Below, in pieces: positions 25,001 through 32,213 of a DNA stretch of 42,393 nt. The stretch comes from a virus. Numbering within the stretch: position 1 is the stretch's first letter; each line of letters starts with the position of its first letter. The position numbers were made by a program, and so were the translations under genes. The stretch lies in the IMG/VR virus record IMGVR_UViG_3300017719_000032, positions 1 to 42,393 of that record. The stretch is one strand, 5' to 3'. The notes under the pieces were generated by a model, which ran no database searches, was not told the DNA's origin, and saw only the letters and a program-made list of their open reading frames with translations.

Positions 25001-25771
25001 AGCAGAGCTAGTTGTATCAGGGAATGCAGCTGCAAAGTTGCAAGTATCAATACAAAGTGCAAGTGTTGTACCTGTACCCCCTCCTGCTAGTCCAGTACAA
25101 GTATTAACAGCTGTAAGAGTGCCAGATCCAGCACCTCCACCAGACCAGGTAGCAGAGTTAGCTCTTACTGTAGTAGTTGTTCCATTCCACTCTGTAGTGA
25201 ATGTGCAATCAATTGCAAGGCTAGTATCAGGTCCGGTGGCATTGCTAACTGTTAAAGGTGAAGCAACACAAATACTTTCTATTGTTCCAGTGCAATTAGT
25301 CCATCCTAGAGCATTATCGAAGCATCCAAGATTAACATTATTAGTTGGAATAATAAATGAGCAAGCAACACTTTCACAGCAGCAATTAGTATACCCACAT
25401 GACCCAACTATACATTGAATTTTACTTGAGTTGTTTGTACTAACAAAATTATCAAATACTGTATCTTGGTTAACGCAAATTGTTGGGCCAGTTGCATTAC
25501 CATTTGAACTTAAACCAGTTGATGTACCAAGAGTTAAAACACCTCCACATGCACCTCCTGTCCATGAAGCACTATTTGCTTGAACTGTAGTGTAAACACC
25601 TGATTGAGCTGCATATGTGGTCTTCTTAAGGTAATCATCACACACTGTATTAGTAATATCGCAAACTTGAGCTTTAAAAGTTGTACTTCCTTGTACAAGA
25701 GCAACCTGCTCATTCCCTGCCAGAGGTGTACAAGCACTTGTAAGTTCACTAATCTTGATTTTGCTGGACAT
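22082..25771 (-). CDS. Very long repeat-rich tail-fibre-like protein, 1229 aa
   Basis: Phage fibre built from low-complexity beta repeats. Repeats: ITVDAQGRITAAANG (three close copies), NKSGSNSQWTNDAGYTCNTG (about five), LSITATATELNYTT (three). The C-terminus LPVSDPAVAGRLYNQCGTLK is the classic ending of phage fibre proteins. The N-terminal 400 residues hold many cysteines (for example CGYTNCCCESVACSF) and conserved LGCFDN...GWTNCTG units. It probably forms a trimeric adhesin or a long decoration; no intramolecular chaperone domain was seen. Its ATG lies 5 nt from a late box. The strong repeats mean copy number in an assembly may not be exact. Confidence 0.75.
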   Translation of the reverse strand: MSSKIKISELTSACTPLAGNEQVALVQGSTTFKAQVCDITNTVCDDYLKKTTYAAQSGVYTTVQANSASWTGGACGGVLTLGTSTGLSSNGNATGPTICVNQDTVFDNFVSTNNSSKIQCIVGSCGYTNCCCESVACSFIIPTNNVNLGCFDNALGWTNCTGTIESICVASPLTVSNATGPDTSLAIDCTFTTEWNGTTTTVRANSATWSGGGAGSGTLTAVNTCTGLAGGGTGTTLALCIDTCNFAAAFPDTTSSANANNLLVTNSLGVTYDIPTCTVNLGCFNNDQSFTACTGTVTGVTAADSTITVAGTTAPTVRVACPCNTAWTGTYSTVQANSATWSGGGGALNTLTVGNGLSSNNNTTDPTICVNANTLFDAACCTTNNSNVQDILVESSIGNVFQIPVANVDLACFDNSAGWTNNTGDITAVVAGTGLCGGATSGPATVNLTDTTVTPGAYTNTNITVDGQGRITAAANGTSGGGSIDPTTFLDNFTATTLGSDACKLMIGIANDDVKQIAVGCVSLGVFANTPGFTNNTGTTTASNSQNFTNKTGSNSQWTNDRGYTCNTGTVTTAGALLSADATTIGVDTGALNYLNQSACLGIDCVGDITAIYGVAGLSGTAFAGDATIGIDSGTLTPFDQSGCPGLLKVGTVTAVTGGTGLTSSGGTTPSLCLDNTSVSAGSYTAADITVDAQGRITAAANGSGGGGGTTTPSNVQTFTNKSGSNSQWTNDAGYTCNTGTTTPTSTETFTNKSGSNSQWTNDAGYTCNTGTITSVTGGTGIASSGGTTPEITIAAGQTSITSVKNTSLEIGRDSDNLIKFDTDNEITFEVAGADGVTFKAFGEIEAASLDISGDVDVDGTLETDALSLDGTTITRTGAEINAARAGTVTSVTGGTGLTSSGGTTPALSLDATSVSAGSYTAADITVDAQGRITAAANGAGGGGGTTTPSNTQTFTNKSGSNSQWTNDQGYTCNTGTVSNLGDLSITATATELNYTTDVTSNIQAQLDAKGSGTVCSLGDLSITATATELNYTTNVTSDIQAQLDAKGTGTVCSLGDLSITATATELNYTTNVTSDIQTQLDAKGTGTTTPSNTQTFTNKSGSNSQWTNDAGYTCNTGTTTPTSTETFTNKSGNISQWTNDSSYTTTTVTDNALNAISCGGSQGQVSFAQIGGGTGTIDVTGMVASATPSFAGLTITGSDLTMSNLPVSDPAVAGRLYNQCGTLKVSAG
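22330..24145. repeat. Interspersed protein-coding repeats in the fibre gene
   Basis: Recurring DNA units that encode FTNKSGSNSQWTND-AGYTCNTG (near 22340, 22430, 22860, 23470, 23570 and 24070) and ATATELNYTT (three units between 22520 and 22850, about 115 bp apart). Confidence 0.75.
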
Positions 25772-25776
25772 ACATA

Positions 25777-25784
25777 TATTTATG
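25777..25784 (-). promoter_or_regulatory. Late promoter box CATAAATA for the fibre gene
   Basis: Minus strand: CATAAATA, then TATGT (5 nt), then ATG at 25771. Confidence 0.65.
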
Positions 25785-25805
25785 TCAAAAACATGTTGAT
25801 TTCAT

Positions 25806-25823
25806 AAGGAACGTAGATATAAT
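25806..25823 (+). promoter_or_regulatory. AAGGAACT-type promoter for the PD-(D/E)XK nuclease
   Basis: AAGGAACG, 4 nt, TATAAT (25818-25823), 6 nt, ATG at 25830. First of eleven such sites. Confidence 0.65.
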
Positions 25824-25829
25824 TATAAT

Positions 25830-26564
25830 ATGAAGAAGCCTCCTATAACGTTTACTGAATGGAACCACACATATACTCATAATGAGACAGGTGAGAAGTT
25901 TACATCAGTTACAACTATACTAGGCAAGTATAAAAAACCGTTTGATTCTGATGGTGCTGCTACAAGAGTAGCAAAAAGAGAGGGAGTTTCAAAGGAAATG
26001 GTTTTAGAGATGTGGGAGAAAGAAAAAAATAAGGCTTGTGATAGGGGTACGAGTTTGCATAAGCTTCTTGAGGACTATATTACTGTAGGTGAGCAGGTTG
26101 ATGATTATGGTTGGCTCTATAAGACATATGATAGATGTGCAGAGTATAATGTAGATAGGTATAAAAAGGTTCTTTGTGAACAATTGCTATGGAATGAAGA
26201 GCTTAAAGTGTCTGGTCTTGCTGATCTAATATATGAGCATAAGGATGGAACGTTTACTGTAGGAGACTTTAAGACTAATAAAAGGTATCGATTCAGCTCT
26301 GACTACAATGAGTGGATGTTACCACCTCTAGATCATTTAACTGTGTGTGAGCATTCAACATATACAATGCAGTTATCTATATATGCTTGGTTGTATGAGC
26401 AACTTACAGGTAAGAAATGTCGTAAGCTAGTTATATACTACTTAAAGGGTGATAGGTTTGTAGCTCATCATGGAAACTATATGAAAGCTGAGGTAGAGAA
26501 TCTATTGAAAGACTTTAATGCAGCTAGAGAGGCAGCAGAGTTAGAGGTATCTATCAAGAAATAG
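25830..26564 (+). CDS. PD-(D/E)XK exonuclease, Cas4/RecB-like, 244 aa
   Basis: Nuclease of the PD-(D/E)XK superfamily: His77 in GTSLHKLLE, an acidic residue at Asp132 within VSGLADLIYE, the catalytic FTVGDFKTNKR (Asp146, Lys148), and the QxxxY motif MQLSIYAWLYE (Gln181, Tyr185) typical of RecB/Cas4/AddB-type enzymes. These digest or end-process linear dsDNA or ssDNA. No iron-sulphur cysteine cluster is present. An early promoter places it in the early/middle programme, so a role in recombination or host-DNA degradation is more likely than in packaging. Which phage exonuclease it corresponds to cannot be told. Confidence 0.75.
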   Translation: MKKPPITFTEWNHTYTHNETGEKFTSVTTILGKYKKPFDSDGAATRVAKREGVSKEMVLEMWEKEKNKACDRGTSLHKLLEDYITVGEQVDDYGWLYKTYDRCAEYNVDRYKKVLCEQLLWNEELKVSGLADLIYEHKDGTFTVGDFKTNKRYRFSSDYNEWMLPPLDHLTVCEHSTYTMQLSIYAWLYEQLTGKKCRKLVIYYLKGDRFVAHHGNYMKAEVENLLKDFNAAREAAELEVSIKK

Positions 26565-26601
26565 TTGAAAAGTAGATCTATTTGATTATATATTATATCA
26601 T
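26565..26601 (+). promoter_or_regulatory. Sigma70-like promoter for the gene at 26602
   Basis: TTGAAA (26565-26570), 18-nt spacer, TATATT (26589-26594), 7 nt, ATG at 26602. Confidence 0.5.
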
Positions 26602-26805
26602 ATGAAGAAGACTACTCTGATTAGTAAGTTTGAAAAGAAGATAGATGAAGCACTTGATGGTCTTTACCAAGCACGTGATGTAATATCTGCAGCAGATGAC
26701 TATGAGCTTGATGAGCTTGTTAATGAAGTTGTTGAAGACTTGGAGTGTGAGATTGCTGATAAGGTTGCAACTATTATTTCAGCAGTTGATAATGCACTTG
26801 AATAG
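26602..26805 (+). CDS. Small acidic helical protein, 67 aa
   Basis: A 67-residue, strongly acidic protein with two predicted helices (FEKKIDEALDGLYQARDVIS and ELVNEVVEDLECEIADKVAT). No family recognised. Start follows a leaderless sigma70-type promoter. The 3' end contains the -35 element of the next promoter. A host-takeover or regulatory small protein is plausible from position only. Confidence 0.6.
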   Translation: MKKTTLISKFEKKIDEALDGLYQARDVISAADDYELDELVNEVVEDLECEIADKVATIISAVDNALE

Positions 26806-26819
26806 TCTATAATACTTTT
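26786..26819 (+). promoter_or_regulatory. Sigma70-like promoter for the RmlD-like gene
   Basis: TTGATA (26786-26791, inside the upstream gene), 16-nt spacer, TATAAT (26808-26813), 6 nt, ATG at 26820. Confidence 0.6.
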
Positions 26820-27668
26820 ATGAAGAAAGTTCTTATCTTGGGTAATGGTTATGTTGGTGGGTATGTTTATGCACAGCTTTCAAGGAATCCAGAGCTTGAT
26901 GTATCATTAGAGTCTAAGGCAGTACTTGACTATACTGATGAGTATTACCTTCGTGACTATATGAAGGAGCAACGCTTTGATTATCTTATCAATGCACAAG
27001 GATTTACTGGTAGACCAAATGTAGATCAAGCAGAGCAAGAGAAGGAAGCTTGTTGGAAGTATAATGTTCAAGTACCTCTAATGTTCAATACTGTATGTAG
27101 AGAGCTGCATGTACAGCCTATTCACATTACTTCAGGATGTATCTTTACAGGTTATGATAAAGCTTGGTCTGAAGTAGATGAGCCTAACTTCGGAGTGTTT
27201 AATCCTACTTCATCATTCTACTCTACAAGTAAACACGCCTTTGAGTCTGTAAGTGATAATGGTATCACTATTCGTATACGGATGCCTTTCTGTGATACGC
27301 TTAATGATAGGTCATATCTTACAAAGATTCATAAGTATGACAATCTCATTAGTGCTGTTAACTCAAAGACATATATTCCAGAGCTTGTTGACTTCATTGA
27401 GCAGATTATTGAGGATGAGAGAAAGGGTCATGATGTGGTTCACTTTACAAACTCAGAGCCATTAGAGACAGCTGGTGTTGTTGAGCTTATGAAAGAGTAT
27501 GAGTTAGAGAATCCTAACTGGTCTTGGGTTGATATTGAGGAGCTTGATCTCGCTGCTGGAAGATCTAACTGCGTGCTTGATACCACAAAGGTTAAAGAAG
27601 AGTATGGCTTTATTCAGTTAACAGAGACTGAAGCTTTGAGAAAGGCTCTCAAAGCAATTGCTTCTTGA
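26820..27668 (+). CDS. RmlD-like NAD(P)-dependent sugar-nucleotide reductase, 282 aa
   Basis: Extended SDR-type Rossmann enzyme. N-terminal LGNGYVGGY is the nucleotide-binding 'GxxGxxG' turn; ITSGCIFTGYDK holds the structural 'S(T)DyVFdG' position and FYSTSKHAFE contributes the catalytic Tyr134 and Lys138 (YxxxK). This is the layout of dTDP-4-dehydrorhamnose reductases (RmlD/RfbD), which reduce a 4-keto-6-deoxysugar nucleotide. With the 4,6-dehydratase at 30233 it could make an activated deoxysugar for host or virion glycans. The 4-keto substrate is inferred; a 3,5-epimerase is not in the window. Confidence 0.7.
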   Translation: MKKVLILGNGYVGGYVYAQLSRNPELDVSLESKAVLDYTDEYYLRDYMKEQRFDYLINAQGFTGRPNVDQAEQEKEACWKYNVQVPLMFNTVCRELHVQPIHITSGCIFTGYDKAWSEVDEPNFGVFNPTSSFYSTSKHAFESVSDNGITIRIRMPFCDTLNDRSYLTKIHKYDNLISAVNSKTYIPELVDFIEQIIEDERKGHDVVHFTNSEPLETAGVVELMKEYELENPNWSWVDIEELDLAAGRSNCVLDTTKVKEEYGFIQLTETEALRKALKAIAS

Positions 27669-27675
27669 TTAAATA
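27668..27675 (+). promoter_or_regulatory. Possible late-type box ATTAAATA for the hub-like gene
   Basis: ATTAAATA, 7 nt, ATG at 27683. It begins in the stop codon of the RmlD-like gene. Confidence 0.35.
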
Positions 27676-27682
27676 AGTATGC

Positions 27683-29608
27683 ATGAGCTTTAACATACTA
27701 GGTGACCATGGTCTCGATATTAACATTACCATTCTCAAAATGGTTAGACGTCTGGAGGGCGATCAACTAGTTGAAAAAATAGAACAAGCTATTCCTATAG
27801 ATGTTAGTGCTATCTCTTCTCTAAAGATAGATGATAATCTAATGCGCTCAGGTATGTTTGGTGCTATTGAGATTAATAACCAAACAAGTATTCTTGATCA
27901 ACTTGGTATTGCAACTAAGAGCTCTGATGATTTATATATTAGTGTTCTAATTAAAGATGATTCTCTGGTGAAGGCTGGGCTTAAACCTCATCAAGCAAAG
28001 ATTGACTTCCTTGGTCTAATAGAAAAGACTGTAACTGGTTCAGCTAATTTTCAAGATAATGTTATTATATTTCAATTCGAAGAAGCATTTATTGCAGAAA
28101 TGCGTCATACATCATGGGAGAACTTTCTTAGAGATAGTCAACTATCAGAGGATCAATCAGTAACTGACTTAGTTAAGAACTATTATGATATAGTTTGGAA
28201 GAAGAAAAATGATACTATTGCTAGTGATGCTGTAATTGTAGATCTTAGTGAAGGTGAACCTATTAACAAGTTACCTATTGTTGTAAATACAAAACCCAAA
28301 GCACCAGATAAAGAGGAAAGCTTTTTTGATGTATTTAAGAGAACTCTTAATCGAACAAATGCTGCTGGAGTAGCAACTTTCAACGTTGGCTTTGGGGATG
28401 TATCTGGTAGAACTTCTGGTGATAGAAAGCTTTTACCTTCATTTAGATTTACTAATGGTGTTGATGGTAAGAGAGTAATGAAATTCAAACCTTACTATAC
28501 TGCTAAGCATAGAGAGTTTATTGAGGAAATGAGACTAGCAGGTATACAAGGATCTAAAATAAACTTCAGCGATATATATACTGAAAAATTTACGTGTGGA
28601 CCTTTAGCCCAAATTAAAGGAGCATTAGATCCTAATACAAACTGGCATAATTCAATTGAGGGTGAGACTATAACTAGACCAGATGTTGGAACTTTACGTA
28701 AGGAAATATGGACAAACTTCCTAGTAATTAATGCGAAGGAGAGTGATTTTGATGAAGATTTTGACATTACTGACTCAAACTCAGAACCACATTTGTATGC
28801 AGATGTTGTTAAGAGCTTTATTGAGGATGAATTAGCACTCAAGGGTGAAGCAGGTGTAAATTTGCCTTTAATAGATGCTGATCGTCAACCTAAACAATAT
28901 AAATTTGCACCAGAGGGTGATACAAAAAATCCTGCTGAAGCAATTGTAAATGAATTAAACAATAGTATTAAACTTAGCTTTGTAAATGTTAACGAGAAAA
29001 TATCCTTTTCTTGTAAGGGTGCAATTTATAGAACACCAGGTAAATTTATTTGGGTAGAAAGATCAGGTAACTCAGAGTCACTTTTAGAGAAGATTTGGTA
29101 TGTTAATGCTGTTGAGCATAGTATAATAGATGGTGAATATCAAACAGAGATTATTGCTAATCGTGTGTTTGGTGAGAATACTCTAAGAGCATTTGAACTG
29201 TTAGCAGAGGATGCAAGGGTGGCTATTAACGGAACCTTAAATGATCGAAGTGAACGTCTAAAGGCAAGGTTAGAGGCTGAAGCAGAAATAGAGGCTTTAG
29301 AAACAGAATCAGCTCCTCCAGAACCGAAGAAATATTATTTTGCAGAAGAGGTAGAAGTGTATAAGGAAAGTGATGAGTATAAGGATCTATCAGCTCAAGA
29401 GCAGGCTGAATGGAATAAAGAAAATGATCCAGCTGAAATAAAGAAACAAAATATTGAGACAGCAGAGTTACAAAAGATTTTGCGTGAGAGAGATCCAGAA
29501 GGATACACAGCAGCTTTCCGACAACGCAATATTATCGGTGAATCAGGTCAAAACCTTTTTAAAGAATATATTGAAGCTAACCGAGCTGGTGTTGAGGTTA
29601 CGAATTAG
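27683..29608 (+). CDS. Baseplate hub-like protein, 641 aa
   Basis: Long late-type protein inside an otherwise early gene block. The portion around residues 430-500 reads SFSCKGAIYRTPGKFIWVER, then SLLEKIWYVNAVEHSIIDGEYQTEIIANRV: in gp27/gpD-type hub proteins the second barrel is followed by 'RxPGxfixI...g...yxV..vxHxfxxgxYxnxixxv'. N-terminal LKIDDNLMRSGMFGAIEIN and QTSILDQLGI fit the first hub barrel. The 100 C-terminal residues are charged and coiled (EAEAEIEALETES). A hub-type structural protein is the best reading; T4 gp27 (391 aa) is shorter, so this may be an alternative hub or a wedge protein. Confidence 0.5.
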   Translation: MSFNILGDHGLDINITILKMVRRLEGDQLVEKIEQAIPIDVSAISSLKIDDNLMRSGMFGAIEINNQTSILDQLGIATKSSDDLYISVLIKDDSLVKAGLKPHQAKIDFLGLIEKTVTGSANFQDNVIIFQFEEAFIAEMRHTSWENFLRDSQLSEDQSVTDLVKNYYDIVWKKKNDTIASDAVIVDLSEGEPINKLPIVVNTKPKAPDKEESFFDVFKRTLNRTNAAGVATFNVGFGDVSGRTSGDRKLLPSFRFTNGVDGKRVMKFKPYYTAKHREFIEEMRLAGIQGSKINFSDIYTEKFTCGPLAQIKGALDPNTNWHNSIEGETITRPDVGTLRKEIWTNFLVINAKESDFDEDFDITDSNSEPHLYADVVKSFIEDELALKGEAGVNLPLIDADRQPKQYKFAPEGDTKNPAEAIVNELNNSIKLSFVNVNEKISFSCKGAIYRTPGKFIWVERSGNSESLLEKIWYVNAVEHSIIDGEYQTEIIANRVFGENTLRAFELLAEDARVAINGTLNDRSERLKARLEAEAEIEALETESAPPEPKKYYFAEEVEVYKESDEYKDLSAQEQAEWNKENDPAEIKKQNIETAELQKILRERDPEGYTAAFRQRNIIGESGQNLFKEYIEANRAGVEVTN

Positions 29609-29628
29609 AACCTCTATATAATTAATAG

Positions 29629-29663
29629 TTGATTTCCACATTACCATACATTAATATATATGT
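29629..29663 (+). promoter_or_regulatory. Sigma70-like promoter for the cytidylyltransferase-like gene
   Basis: TTGATT (29629-29634), 17-nt spacer, TAATAT (29652-29657), 6 nt, ATG at 29664. All distances are canonical if +1 is the A of the ATG. Confidence 0.6.
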
Positions 29664-30236
29664 ATGTATAACCCTTTAGCTGACTCACATAAGAGTACTG
29701 TCTATAAAAAGCTTAAGTCTGTTAAGCCTCATAAGGATGTAGTTGCATTTACAGCAGGTAACTTTGATATCATTCATCCGGGCTATACAGCTACCTTTGA
29801 AGAGGCTAAGAGACATTGTGATAAGTTCATTGTCTTCTTGCATGGTGACCCTTCTGCTACGCGTAATACTAAATATAAGCCTGTAGTACCTTATTATGAT
29901 CGTTACAAGATGCTTATGTCTATTAGTCATATTGATGAGGTCTATATGTATCAGACAGAGGATGAACTCTTACATCTTATGAAGACCTTTGATCTTGATG
30001 TGCGCATCTTAGGAGAGGATTACCTTAATAAGTACTTCACTGGTGGTGATCTTGGTCATGAGGTTATTTATACTACACGTTCTCATGAGTGGAGTACTAC
30101 TAAGTTTAAGAATCGCATTACAGCCATGACTATGATTCAGAATGAGAAGCTGCGTGATAGGGTATTAGCTTTACTCAATGATGAAGATACTTGTGAGGAC
30201 ATACTCAATGGAGACTTTACACAATTAGAGAAATGA
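29664..30236 (+). CDS. Nucleotidyltransferase of the RfaE/TagD (cytidylyltransferase) type, HxGH altered, 190 aa
   Basis: The fold is clear: VVAFTAGNFDIIHPGYTATFEEAKR at residues 26-50 is the 'GxFDxxHxGHxxxLxxAk' motif of cytidylyltransferases; then FIVFLHGDPS, PVVPYYDRYKMLMSISHIDEV ('R...l..ihxVDeV') and a C-terminal STTKFKNRI in place of the 'TSTTxIxxRI' motif. The second His of HxGH is Tyr41 here, a key change in the nucleotide-binding site. It would activate a sugar phosphate (CDP or ADP). It precedes the 4,6-dehydratase with a 4-nt overlap, so both are made from one mRNA. Activity is uncertain because of the altered motif. Confidence 0.75.
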   Translation: MYNPLADSHKSTVYKKLKSVKPHKDVVAFTAGNFDIIHPGYTATFEEAKRHCDKFIVFLHGDPSATRNTKYKPVVPYYDRYKMLMSISHIDEVYMYQTEDELLHLMKTFDLDVRILGEDYLNKYFTGGDLGHEVIYTTRSHEWSTTKFKNRITAMTMIQNEKLRDRVLALLNDEDTCEDILNGDFTQLEK

Positions 30237-31168
30237 GAATAGAGAAATATAATTATGTTGTAACTGGTGGTGCTGGTTTTATTGGCTCACATGTGATTGA
30301 TGAGCTACTTAAGAGAGACGATATCAATAAGATATTTGTTATCGATAAACTTGGTATGGGCTCTGATATGGATAACATTGCTGATGATGAGCGTGTTAAG
30401 TTTGTCTTCGAAGACATTGCTTGTGATAGAGCATATGAAGACCTTCCAGGTATTGACTACATACTCCATCTAGCTGCCGAGTCTCATGTAGATAGATCTA
30501 TTACTGACCCTCTTGCTTGTATTACTAGTAACGTAATGGGTACTGCTAAGATTCTTGAACTAGCTCGTACTGATCATGCAAGATTAGTTCATGTATCTAC
30601 TGATGAGGTATACGGTCACCTCCAAATAGATGAGCCTCCCTTTACAGAAGAGACTGCACTTGCTCCTAGGAGCCCGTACTCTGCTACTAAGGCAGGGTCT
30701 GACCTATTAGTACAGTCGTACATTACAACCTTTGGTGTTGATGCAGTAATTACTCGATGCTGTAACAACTACGGACCAAGGCAGGCATGTGAGAAGCTCA
30801 TCCCTACCGTGATTGGTAAGCTACTCAAAAATGAGCCTATTCCTATTTATGGTAATGGTAAGAATATTCGTGAATGGATCCACGTTACTGATCACGCTAA
30901 GGCAATTATCGAAGTACTTCACACAGGCTTTGCAGATAATGTATATAACATTCCCGGTAGTATTCACCTAACTAATCTTGAAATGGTTGATAAGATTATT
31001 GAGAAGATTCTTGTGTTTAAGCCAAAGATTAATCCATCAATTGAGTTTGTAGATGACAGGGCAGGACATGACTTTAAGTACTCTATTAGTACAAAGCATT
31101 CTTTAAGCTCAGTTAAAGAGCAAAGAGACTTTGATCTATCTGATACAGTAGAGTTCTATCTAAAATAG
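30233..31168 (+). CDS. NDP-sugar 4,6-dehydratase (RmlB-like), 311 aa
   Basis: Extended SDR enzyme. NAD site GGAGFIGS (12-19), HLAAESHVDRSI (79-90), the catalytic STDEVYG (122-128) with the Thr-Asp-Glu of 4,6-dehydratases, YSATK (149-153) with Tyr/Lys, and NNYGPRQ, all typical of dTDP-glucose 4,6-dehydratase. It makes the 4-keto-6-deoxy intermediate of deoxysugar synthesis, probably feeding the RmlD-like reductase upstream. Some GDP- or UDP-sugar dehydratases share these motifs, so the substrate is not fixed. The 3' end overlaps the convergent late gene by 9 nt. Confidence 0.85.
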   Translation: MRIEKYNYVVTGGAGFIGSHVIDELLKRDDINKIFVIDKLGMGSDMDNIADDERVKFVFEDIACDRAYEDLPGIDYILHLAAESHVDRSITDPLACITSNVMGTAKILELARTDHARLVHVSTDEVYGHLQIDEPPFTEETALAPRSPYSATKAGSDLLVQSYITTFGVDAVITRCCNNYGPRQACEKLIPTVIGKLLKNEPIPIYGNGKNIREWIHVTDHAKAIIEVLHTGFADNVYNIPGSIHLTNLEMVDKIIEKILVFKPKINPSIEFVDDRAGHDFKYSISTKHSLSSVKEQRDFDLSDTVEFYLK

Positions 31169-31651
31169 ATACTTTAGAATAAGCTCTTCATCAGTAAGAG
31201 CACCTTCTTCACTACCCTCTTCATCAACTGTTTCATCTAGACCTTCTTCATACTCTTCATAGTATGAGTAGATGTCATCAGAGTCAGCTTCATAACTTAC
31301 AGCTGTTGTACCAGAGGATGTATGAATTACTTCATACTTTTGTTTAATATCAGAGATGATTAACTTCTTAAGTAACTGAGCTTCTGTATCAGTCTTAGCT
31401 CTCTCCAATAAGCTCTTGACTTCATTACTAGTAAACTTACCTTTAAGATCTAAAATGGGATCATCAAATAGGCCCCAAATATGTATTGCTAAGTACTTCT
31501 TTGTAATATTAGCACAGTCTCTAATAACATAATAGGCAGCTTTCTTCTTTATTTCTACACCAGTATCTGGTTTATCAGCTGCTCTAGCTGCAGAGCCATA
31601 CAGCTTGGCAATTTGTTGAGTACTATTTTCTAGTATTACTTCTTCAAACAT
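31160..31651 (-). CDS. Hypothetical late protein with acidic tail, 163 aa
   Basis: N-terminal 100 residues are mixed and helical (IKKKAAYYVIRDCANITKKY, then KFTSNEVKSLLERAKTD); the C-terminus is very acidic (SYYEEYEEGLDETVDEEGSEEG). No family recognised. A CATAAATA box lies 5 nt from the ATG, so it is late, probably virion-associated. It converges with the RmlB-like gene. Confidence 0.65.
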   Translation of the reverse strand: MFEEVILENSTQQIAKLYGSAARAADKPDTGVEIKKKAAYYVIRDCANITKKYLAIHIWGLFDDPILDLKGKFTSNEVKSLLERAKTDTEAQLLKKLIISDIKQKYEVIHTSSGTTAVSYEADSDDIYSYYEEYEEGLDETVDEEGSEEGALTDEELILKYLF

Positions 31652-31656
31652 ACATA

Positions 31657-31664
31657 TATTTATG
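31657..31664 (-). promoter_or_regulatory. Late promoter box CATAAATA for 31160-31651
   Basis: Minus strand: CATAAATA, then TATGT (5 nt), then ATG at 31651. Confidence 0.65.
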
Positions 31665-31680
31665 TTATAGTTTGTACTTC

Positions 31681-32166
31681 CTATAAAGTATCATATGTTT
31701 CATCGAAGATACCAGCCTCTACCACACCATAATCACCAGGACCGTATTGAACTAACCAATCACCTGGCTTACCATTTAGTTTATCAGGACTCCAGGACAC
31801 AGTAACAAAAAAGTCTTCCTGCATTTGCTTGGCTGGTACTGGGATAGCCTTCTTTGAAGCAGTCTTATCATCTATAATATCATATGTTTCTTTAAATTTA
31901 TCTGCTGGTATAGGCCAATTTTCTCCTTTTGTACCAGTCATAATGTATGCACCTTGTGGAGCCTCTACTGGACCTTCTAAGGTCTGCACAGTTTCTGGCT
32001 GCTCTGCAATTCTAAATTGTAAGGGTATAGCTTTCTTCTGTACCTGTTGTGCACTAGGGTCATTAGTGAGATCTATATCATTGCCATTAACAGCTTCTGT
32101 ATATATTCTCGTATAGGCTTCTGCCATTAAATGTGCTTCTCTAGCATTCTTATTATATATCTTCAC
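31681..32166 (-). CDS. PGDYG-type late protein, 161 aa, GTG start
   Basis: Starts at GTG 32166 (MKIYNKNAREAHLMAEAYTR). Two similar segments contain PIPADKFKETYDII and a C-terminal KPGDWLVQYGPGDYGVVEAG followed by IFDETY. This 'PGDWLVxxGPGDYGVVxxxxFxxTY' motif is that of the PGDYG family (a short phage/bacterial domain of unknown function); the first half carries a related, less perfect copy with YIMTGTKGENWPIP, suggesting internal duplication. A late-type box ACTAAATA lies 6 nt upstream. Function unknown; a capsid or tail accessory is an inference from expression class. Confidence 0.65.
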   Translation of the reverse strand: MKIYNKNAREAHLMAEAYTRIYTEAVNGNDIDLTNDPSAQQVQKKAIPLQFRIAEQPETVQTLEGPVEAPQGAYIMTGTKGENWPIPADKFKETYDIIDDKTASKKAIPVPAKQMQEDFFVTVSWSPDKLNGKPGDWLVQYGPGDYGVVEAGIFDETYDTL

Positions 32167-32172
32167 TACTAT

Positions 32173-32180
32173 TATTTAGT
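32173..32180 (-). promoter_or_regulatory. Late-type box ACTAAATA for 31681-32166
   Basis: Minus strand: ACTAAATA, then 6 nt, then GTG at 32166. Overlaps by one base the -35 element of the divergent promoter for the gene at 32214. Confidence 0.4.
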
Positions 32181-32213
32181 TGATTTTAGCTGTTTAGAGT
32201 ATAAAATAAAGAT
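32180..32213 (+). promoter_or_regulatory. Sigma70-like promoter for the MORN-like gene
   Basis: TTGATT (32180-32185), 16-nt spacer, TAAAAT (32202-32207), 6 nt, ATG at 32214. Confidence 0.5.

Noticed and set aside
22082-25771. CRISPR array from regularly spaced repeats
   Set aside because: The repeats are coding, in frame, of unequal spacing, and lie inside a single long fibre gene.
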